Assembly (NCBI RefSeq): GCF_039532605.1
Contig: NZ_BAAARY010000038.1
Location: 1-9,577 of the forward strand
Length of the DNA: 9,577 nt
Source: Pilimelia columellifera
GTDB lineage: Bacteria > Actinomycetota > Actinomycetes > Mycobacteriales > Micromonosporaceae
Direction of reading: 5' to 3'
The position numbers and the translations under genes were made by a program. Of this stretch, positions 1-5,148 are shown piece by piece (positions within the stretch are counted from its first letter, which is position 1; each line of letters opens with the position of its first letter). The notes under the pieces are model-generated. The model was not told the origin of the DNA and searched no databases. It was given only the letters and a program-made list of their open reading frames with translations.

Positions 1-890
1 AGGTCGTGGGCAGCCGCGAAAGAGAGCGTCCAACCCGGGCACCTAAACCGAGCCTGGCCGGGCGCCGGTCCTGGGTCAATGAAACAAGTAGCCGCTGATA
101 GTGCGCGTGGTCGGCCGGTCGCTCGGTTGGCATCGATGGTTGCCGTCGCGGCGCTGTCAGGGGTTTGGGGTCGGGTGCGGCGGTGATCTTGCGGCTTGGC
201 CTCGCGGCCGGCCTCGGGGTCTACCATCGCGTGGTGACCACTCCTGTGGAGCGATCCTCCGATGTCCCGACCGTCCATGTCCGGGTGCAGGAGGCTCTGC
301 GGCTATTGGCCAAGCATGCCTACAACACCGCAAGCGGTCCCGCCGAGTCGTCCCCGGTGTCGGAGCCGGAGGTGCCCCGGGCGGGCAGGCACTGACGCCC
401 GGGTCTGTCGCATTAGGTATTCGACCGGCGTGGTCGCGGTGATGTCCGTGGTGGTCGAGCGGTCCCGCGGTCCGGGCGGGGCCAGCGCTCGGCCGGCGAA
501 ATCGTCTGAGAGGTGAGGACGAGCCTGCCGACGCCTGGTCGATGGCACCGCCGGAAGCTGGCGGTCGACTCGAACCGCTCATCGCCCTACCTGCTACTCG
601 GCCGACTCACCGATCGAGTCGTCGCCCGTGGGCTCCCACGGAACCGCCAGGCTGACCCGGGTCCCTCGCCTGATGATGACCCGACACCGCCACACACAAC
701 GGGACGGCCGCACCCTGAAGCGAAATGCATCAGGGAAACGCCCTGCAATGTAACCCACCAAACGGGTGAGCAAACCACCATCCGATACTCACAGTGACGA
801 AGCTTTGAGTAGTCGCCGGGTCGCCTTGGGTGTTTTCCGTCGGGGGAGCGGCACAGGAGCAGTAAGCGGCCCACAGTGGATAGACAACAC
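1..890. other. Gene-poor stretch, no recognisable gene
   Basis: I find no convincing gene here on either strand. The open frames are short (under about 145 codons), overlap each other in several frames, have Arg/Pro/Gly-rich low-complexity translations, and none gives a protein family I recognise. The longest plus frame that looks least like noise (165-395) contains a plausible short helix around 'VRVQEALRLLAKHAYNTA' but has no further support. The stretch could be decayed coding sequence or an intergenic region to the left of the tRNA-Arg scar. By the att-site logic described for 934-977 it would be host chromosome outside the inserted DNA. Confidence 0.5.
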
Positions 891-924
891 AGGCCGTGGA
901 CTGCGTTTCCGCAGGTCACGGCCT
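891..924 (-). terminator. Terminator hairpin downstream of tRNA-Arg remnant
   Basis: A strong hairpin lies 9 nt past the 3' end of the tRNA remnant, on the same strand. The outer stem is AGGCCGTG/CACGGCCT (8 bp) and the inner stem CTGCG/CGCAG (5 bp), separated by a two-base internal mismatch and closed by a 4-base loop. There is no real U-tract; the sequence after it on the minus strand is only TG-rich. Such tail-less hairpins are common as terminators in high-GC actinomycetes. Its position directly behind the tRNA 3' end suggests it was the terminator of the original tRNA gene, so this side is native chromosome. Confidence 0.7.
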
Positions 925-933
925 TGATCATTG

Positions 934-977
934 TGCGCCCGAAGGGACTCGAACCCCTAACCTTCTGATCCGTAGTC
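934..977 (-). tRNA. tRNA-Arg(ACG), 3' half only (att-site scar)
   Basis: The minus strand reads loop CTACGGA (anticodon ACG), the 3' anticodon-stem strand TCAGA, a short variable region, T-arm AGGGG-TTCGAGT-CCCTT, acceptor 3' strand CGGGCGC and discriminator A. This matches the actinobacterial tRNA-Arg(ACG) sequence from about the anticodon onward. No CCA is encoded. Upstream on the minus strand (from 978) the match stops. The 5' anticodon strand has a mismatch (TCGGA where TCTGA is expected), and no D-arm or GCGCCCG acceptor 5' strand follows, so the gene cannot give a functional tRNA. A 3' half-tRNA of this extent is the usual footprint of a tyrosine-integrase attachment site: the element supplies a new 3' half to the intact tRNA and the displaced native half stays at the far end. 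A simple decayed duplicate is the alternative. Confidence 0.82.
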
Positions 978-1348
978 CGAAGTTCCGATAGTTGATTTCG
1001 CTATCGCTGGGTGCGGATTTGTGGCTGGCGCCTCGCAGGAGATGAGACAGGATCTCTGGACAGCTCTGGTGGAAGGTTGCCGTTCTGGCCGGTTTTCGTG
1101 CGTGGATGTTGACGGAAAGCGCCGGCGCCGATGCTGTCGGCGGTCGCGGGACGGGCCCCAGCTCACCGGCGGCGCCCTGTGGGTTCGCGGAGCCGGCGAG
1201 TCTCGCGCGGTCGCCGTTGGTCTCGCGTGATGTCTGTTGTCAGCTCGGCAGCCGAGCAACCATGGAGCAACACAATCGCGCCGCCAGGGGGCCGGTCGCC
1301 AGCATGCCTCTGGGCCGTGGTCACGGTCCGCTCACGTCCTACTGAGTA
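978..1348. other. Non-coding or decayed stretch beside the tRNA half-site
   Basis: No gene is recognised between the tRNA-Arg half and the BKACE pseudogene. All open frames are short and mutually overlapping. The only structure I can point to is a 6-bp inverted repeat, CGATAG (986-991) and CTATCG (1001-1006), starting 9 nt from the end of the tRNA match; it could be a small hairpin or a chance match. The N-terminal part of the BKACE gene may once have occupied the right end of this stretch, but I cannot read it with confidence in any frame. Confidence 0.45.
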
Positions 1349-1855
1349 GACCATGTGGGCGCAGGCGTCACCGCGGTGCGCCGACCTGTCCGGTGTGCCG
1401 GTGCGAGTCAGTACGGGTCTGTGGATCAGCGACGGTAATGCTCGGCGACGGTTGGCGGCCGAGACCCGGTGGGCCGACCTGCCGGTGGCGGCACGGCCGG
1501 ACTTCGCCTCGGGCAACGCCAGCGAGGACGGCTTCGCCGAGTCGCTTCAGACCCCTGCACCGGTCCGGGTCGAGCTCTGGAGGCTGGCTTGTGGTTGACC
1601 CCCACCCCCAAGAGCTGGCGGCCCTCGGTACGGCTGGCTGGGCACGGATCTTGGTGGAATCATCGATAGCCCAGCCAAGACAGTCGTCACCACAACCGCC
1701 GCGATACTCGCCCTCCTCGACCGAGCTCGCCGTGGCCGGTCCGCGCCTGCTATACGGGGAAAGGGGGGCCTGCTGGCATCTGGTGGCCCGCGCCGGCCAG
1801 CTGGGACTACCCACCAGCATCGGCCTGGAAGACACGACCGTCGGCCCCGACCGTC
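1349..1855 (+). pseudogene. Beta-keto acid cleavage enzyme (BKACE/DUF849), frameshifted remnant
   Basis: Intact members are zinc-dependent TIM-barrel enzymes that cleave beta-keto acids with acetyl-CoA; the founding member is 3-keto-5-aminohexanoate cleavage enzyme, Kce, of lysine fermentation. Here the family's landmarks occur in the right order but jump between frames: VGAGVTAVR (1355-1381), GVPVRVSTGLW through RPDFASGNASEDGFAESLQT (1392-1553, frame 3), LEAGLWLTPTP (1577-1609, frame 2), QELAALGTAGWARILVE (1609-1659, frame 1), IIDSPAKTVVTTTAAILALL (1659-1727, frame 3), then GPRLLYGERGACW through LGLPTSIGLEDTTVGPD (1738-1851, frame 1). At least four frameshifts are needed. The Arg expected before the conserved GLED (Arg226 of Kce) is a Ser. 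The N-terminus with the zinc-binding HxH is not readable, and homology fades after 1851. It is convergent with the mrp operon. The family call is from memory of its consensus; the specific substrate cannot be told. Confidence 0.82.
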
Positions 1856-2012
1856 CGGGCACATCGCGACCGATCTGGAGAGCGGGTGGCTCCCCATGGT
1901 CGGCACGGCCGGGCAGCTACCGGCATCGTGTCGGCCGGGGGGCTCACCCGTCCTAAGGCGCCCGGTCATACCCGCCAGAGACGCTGCTCCACCCGGCGCC
2001 CGGCTCTTTCGC

Positions 2013-2372
2013 TCAGTCGTTGTCGCTGGGTTCCCGATGGGCGGCGAGGTCATCGAGGACCAGCAGATCCTGGCGAATCTGACCTGATCGGTACACTGCT
2101 CGGCCGACCATGTGCGCCGCGACCGGCGCAGTGGCCAGCTGGAACGCCCCCACCAACACCAGCGTGGTGATGTCGACCGTGGTGCGCAGCCGCAACGCGG
2201 TCCCGGTGAGAATCAGCAACAATCCGAGGATCTGCGGCTTGGTCGCCGCGTGCATCCGCGACAGCAGGTCCGGGAATCGAAGCAAACCCACTCCGGCGGC
2301 CACGCTCAGTAGGGCTCCGCTGATCAGGCAGGTGGCAGCCAGCACGTCGGCGACAACGTCGAGTCGCATCAT
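2013..2372 (-). CDS. mrpG: Mrp antiporter subunit MrpG
   Basis: Small membrane subunit of the Mrp cation/proton antiporter (PhaG/MnhG family), 119 aa. It shows three hydrophobic segments (about residues 8-31, 47-62 and 68-93). The family signature after TM1 is intact: GLLRFPDLLSRMHAATKPQI (residues 29-48), with Arg32, Pro34, Asp35, Arg39, His41 and Lys45. In the family it is needed for assembly of the full complex; no catalytic role is assigned. The ATG at 2372 overlaps the mrpF stop as ATGA, with GGAG about 5 nt upstream. A second ATG directly follows, so the protein may be one residue shorter. It is the last cistron of the operon. I see no good terminator in the roughly 50 bases downstream; the BKACE remnant converges on it. 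Confidence 0.95.
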   Translation of the reverse strand: MMRLDVVADVLAATCLISGALLSVAAGVGLLRFPDLLSRMHAATKPQILGLLLILTGTALRLRTTVDITTLVLVGAFQLATAPVAAHMVGRAVYRSGQIRQDLLVLDDLAAHREPSDND

Positions 2373-2626
2373 TTGCTCCGGGAGTGGAAGCGGGCGAAGG
2401 TGATTGAACCGATGAACCCCAGGATGGACAGCCCGACCAGAGCTGGCAAGGCGGTGGGATCCTTGCTGTAGGCGGCCTCGACAGCGATCGCGCCGATGGC
2501 GATCGCCAGCAGCGCGTCCAGAGCGACGATCCGGTCCAGCGCGGTCGGCCCGTGTACAATCCGCACCAGCGCCAGGCCGAGGCCTACAGATAAGAGCACC
2601 GCCACGATCGAAGCTACTGTCGTCAC
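2369..2626 (-). CDS. mrpF: Mrp antiporter subunit MrpF
   Basis: Smallest Mrp subunit (PhaF/MnhF family), 85 aa, with three predicted membrane segments (about residues 3-23, 35-52 and 59-77). The hallmark between TM1 and TM2 is VRIVHGPTALDRIVALDALL (residues 21-40), containing the conserved GPT and DR-x3-D pattern (Asp31, Arg32, Asp37). I chose the GTG at 2626, one base after the mrpE stop and preceded by AGAGGG, because it gives the usual family length. The frame stays open to 2806, but that extension only overlaps mrpE and translates to non-family sequence. The stop overlaps the mrpG start by 4 bp, so translation of the two is probably coupled. In studied Mrp systems MrpF is essential for transport and complex stability. 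Confidence 0.94.
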   Translation of the reverse strand: MTTVASIVAVLLSVGLGLALVRIVHGPTALDRIVALDALLAIAIGAIAVEAAYSKDPTALPALVGLSILGFIGSITFARFHSRSK

Positions 2627-2627
2627 G

Positions 2628-3188
2628 TCAACCCTCTGTCTGGCTCGGAGTGGATGGCGGCGGTTCGCTAACCCGTCTGATTTCGTCGGCCGACCCGATC
2701 GCCTGGATGATCCGTGCCTCCACGCCGTACATGCCGGCGCGGTGTCGTTCGACGTCAAGTCGGTCCCGCACCGGGAAGACATGCATGAAGAGGATGCTGC
2801 TCTCACGGTCAGTGTCGACGATCAGACTGCCGGGAACCAGCGACAGCGCCTCGCCGGTAAGAGTGAGGTTCAGGTCCGAACGCACCCGAAGCGGCATCCC
2901 GATGATCGCGCTGCGCCCCTCCTGGCCGAAGCGAAACGCCTCCCGGGCCAGCTGCGCGCTTGCCACCAGCAGGTCGACAGCCAACCGCCCGCCGAACCGG
3001 AGGATGCCGAACGGACGTAGGCGGCCGCCGAAGCTTACCGGCGGCAGCGGGAACACCACGAGGATCACCACGGCCGCCAGGAGCCCACCGATTACGGTCA
3101 ACCAGGACAGCACACCCCACAGCAACACCCAGATCGTCACCAGGACGGTGAGCGCCAGAAGCCGGTCGGTCCAGCGGGTCGGCCTCAC
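2628..3188 (-). CDS. mrpE: Mrp antiporter subunit MrpE
   Basis: MrpE/MnhE/PhaE-family subunit (MNHE domain), 186 aa. Two close hydrophobic segments (about 10-30 and 32-49) are followed by an amphipathic/membrane stretch (65-85) and a cytoplasmic domain carrying the family motif LTLTGEALSLVPGSLIVD (residues 108-125), then HVFPVRD. The length is somewhat above the roughly 160 aa of Bacillus MrpE because of an extra Pro/Ser-rich C-terminal tail (about 172-186). The start is GTG at 3188, overlapping the mrpD stop as GTGA, with a G-rich Shine-Dalgarno-like run about 8 nt upstream. It has no homologue in respiratory complex I and is thought to help assemble or stabilise the antiporter. The alternative open frames over this region are shadows. 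Confidence 0.95.
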   Translation of the reverse strand: MRPTRWTDRLLALTVLVTIWVLLWGVLSWLTVIGGLLAAVVILVVFPLPPVSFGGRLRPFGILRFGGRLAVDLLVASAQLAREAFRFGQEGRSAIIGMPLRVRSDLNLTLTGEALSLVPGSLIVDTDRESSILFMHVFPVRDRLDVERHRAGMYGVEARIIQAIGSADEIRRVSEPPPSTPSQTEG

Positions 3189-4711
3189 GGCGTTACCCCC
3201 CGCTCCACTGCCTCCACGTACGGAGTGCGCGACAGCAGGTCGGTGGCTGCGTCGGCGCTGAAGTCGAACAATGGCCCGGCCACAAGGGTTAGGCCCACAC
3301 CGACGACAACGAGGACCAGCGTGGGCGCCATCATCATCACCGGTAGCACCGGGGTGCTTGCGCCGGCGTCGCTGGCGGCTCCGGGCATCCGTGGGGGCGG
3401 CGCCCGCCAGAACGCCAGGTTCCAGACTTTCGCGGTGGCGTAAAGAGTGAGCAGGCTGGTGATGGCGCCGCCGGCAACCATCGTCCAGGCGATCAGGCCG
3501 CCGTCAACGACGCCGGCTTCCAGGAGCGCGACCTTGCCCAGGAAGCCGGAGAACGGCGGGATACCGGCCAGGTTGAGCGCCGGCACAAAGAACAGAACCG
3601 CGAGCAGGGGGGCGAGTCTGGCCAAACCGCCAAGCCGGTTGAGCGAGGTGGAGCCGCCGTACCGCTCGATGAGACCGACGACCAGGAACAGCGTCGTCTG
3701 GATCATGATGTGGTGGACGACGTAGAAGATGGCGCCGCTGAGCCCGGCCACCGACCCCAGGCCCACCCCGAACACCATGTACCCGATGTGGCTGATGAGC
3801 GTGAACGACAGCAGTCGCTTGATGTCAGACTGGGCCACCGCTCCGAGAATTCCCACTAGGAGCGTGAACAGGGCGACCACCATGAGGATTGTAGCGACCC
3901 GGCCGCCGGGGAACAGTAACGTCTCAGTGCGGATGATCGCGTAGACGCCGATCTTGGTCAGCAGGCCGGCAAACACCGCGGTCACCGGGGCGATGGCGGT
4001 CGGGTAGCTGTCCGGCAGCCAGGCCGACAGCGGGAAGACCGCGGCTTTGATACCGAAGGCCAGCAGCAACATTCCCTGCAGCGTCAGCCGCAGACCCTGC
4101 GGCAGCATGTCCAGCCGCTCCACCAGCTGGGCCAGGTTAAGCGTTCCTGTGGCCGAGTAGACCAGCCCGATGGCGATGAGGAAGACCACCGACGACAGTA
4201 GACTCACCACGACGTAAGTCGTGCCGGCGCGGATGCGGTTTTCGGTGCCGCCCAATGTCAACAGCACGTAGCTGGCTGCCAACAGGATCTCGAAGCCGAC
4301 GTACAGGTTGAACAGGTCACCAGAGAGGAACGCGTTGGTCACGCCCGCGGTCAGGATGAGATACGTCGGATGGAAGACCGACACCGGAGCCTGCGACGCA
4401 CCGTCAGCCAGGCCTTGGCCGATCGAGTAGATCAGTACGCACAGCGTCATCGTGGTCGATACCACCAGCATCAGCGCGGCCAGTTGGTCGGCGACCAGGA
4501 CGATGCCCAGCGGCGCTGGCCACGCGCCGACGGCGACGACCAACGGCCCCTTGACCGCTGTCGTAACTAGGAGGGCGCCGGAGACCGCCAACGTCAGCCC
4601 GAGCACCGTCATGCTGACCAGCCGCTGAACCCGCGGCGCTCGGCTCATCATGAGGGTCATCGCCGCGCCAAGCAGCGGAACGACCACCGGCAGCGGGACT
4701 AGCCAGGTCAC
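3185..4711 (-). CDS. mrpD: Mrp antiporter subunit MrpD (proton-channel-like, NuoM/NuoN relative)
   Basis: A 508-aa polytopic protein of the Proton_antipo_M family (roughly residues 125-420), homologous to the antiporter-like subunits NuoM/NuoN of complex I. Key polar membrane residues are present: Glu141 in LYVGFEILLAASYVLL, Lys222 in FGIKAAVFPLSAWLPD, Lys253 in LLTKIGVYAI, His333-His334 in YVVHHIMIQTTLF, and Lys393 in PPFSGFLGKVALLEAG. These correspond to the Glu/Lys/His chain that carries protons across the membrane in this family. The start is GTG at 4711, overlapping the mrpC stop (GTGA) and preceded by GGAGG with 5-nt spacing. The frame stays open far upstream (to 5653) across mrpC and part of mrpA, but that portion is antiporter-unlike and clearly out of frame with the real genes. 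MrpD and MrpA are the likely proton- and cation-handling subunits. Confidence 0.97.
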   Translation of the reverse strand: MTWLVPLPVVVPLLGAAMTLMMSRAPRVQRLVSMTVLGLTLAVSGALLVTTAVKGPLVVAVGAWPAPLGIVLVADQLAALMLVVSTTMTLCVLIYSIGQGLADGASQAPVSVFHPTYLILTAGVTNAFLSGDLFNLYVGFEILLAASYVLLTLGGTENRIRAGTTYVVVSLLSSVVFLIAIGLVYSATGTLNLAQLVERLDMLPQGLRLTLQGMLLLAFGIKAAVFPLSAWLPDSYPTAIAPVTAVFAGLLTKIGVYAIIRTETLLFPGGRVATILMVVALFTLLVGILGAVAQSDIKRLLSFTLISHIGYMVFGVGLGSVAGLSGAIFYVVHHIMIQTTLFLVVGLIERYGGSTSLNRLGGLARLAPLLAVLFFVPALNLAGIPPFSGFLGKVALLEAGVVDGGLIAWTMVAGGAITSLLTLYATAKVWNLAFWRAPPPRMPGAASDAGASTPVLPVMMMAPTLVLVVVGVGLTLVAGPLFDFSADAATDLLSRTPYVEAVERGVTP

Positions 4712-5148
4712 TGGCGCCTCCGGGGGGTCACGTTCACGTCGGGCAACGCGAGCGTGGCTGGATCGACATCCTCGGTGTCCGGACCCTCGTCCAACGCCGC
4801 CAGGCGCATGATGCGCTTGTCCTCGACATCGTCCTGGGCCTCGTCGTGGCCAAGCAGAACCCAGCTGCGGTACGCCACGGCGAGCAGGAACGCGACCATC
4901 CCCAAGGTGATGACGATGGCGGTCAGGATCATGGCCTGGGACAGTGGATCGCTTATCTGGTCCGGCGGCGTGACTCCCACGATGGGTGGCCCACCTGCCC
5001 GCCCGCCATGCAGGATCAACAGGTTGACGCCGTTCCCCAGCAGGGTCACGCCGAGAATCACCCGAGTAAGGGTGCGTTCCAACAGCAGCGAGACGCCGCT
5101 GGCGACCAGCACGCCGATTACGATCACGTAGAGCAAATTCGGGCTCAT
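4708..5148 (-). CDS. mrpC: Mrp antiporter subunit MrpC (NuoK-like)
   Basis: A 146-aa NuoK/MnhC-family subunit with three membrane helices (about residues 4-23, 27-47 and 71-94). Family landmarks are LGNGVNLLIL (37-46) and DPLSQAMILTAIVI (67-80), the Mrp version of the complex I NuoK region. After TM3 there is a cytoplasmic tail of about 50 residues, very acidic at first (HDEAQDDVED, then DEGPDTEDVD) and ending basic (PRRRQ); Bacillus MrpC (about 113 aa) lacks most of it. The ATG at 5148 directly abuts the mrpA stop (TGA then ATG, no gap). Its Shine-Dalgarno sequence GGAGGA lies inside the last codons of mrpA, 6 nt before the ATG. The stop overlaps mrpD by 4 bp. Both arrangements favour translational coupling. 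Confidence 0.96.
   Translation of the reverse strand: MSPNLLYVIVIGVLVASGVSLLLERTLTRVILGVTLLGNGVNLLILHGGRAGGPPIVGVTPPDQISDPLSQAMILTAIVITLGMVAFLLAVAYRSWVLLGHDEAQDDVEDKRIMRLAALDEGPDTEDVDPATLALPDVNVTPRRRQ

Noticed and set aside
1237..1956. 239-codon plus-strand open frame
   Set aside because: Only parts of it (about 1609-1659 and 1738-1851) are real BKACE text; the rest is out-of-register sequence. It is an accidental frame through a frameshifted pseudogene, not a gene.
1957..2003. Possible terminator after mrpG built from two GGCGCCCGG copies
   Set aside because: The two copies are direct, not inverted, repeats, so they cannot pair into a hairpin. I see no convincing terminator there.
1547..2053. 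168-codon minus-strand open frame just downstream of mrpG
   Set aside because: It would look like a seventh operon gene, but it overlaps mrpG's end out of frame, is antisense to the BKACE remnant, and its Arg/Pro-rich translation matches nothing I know.
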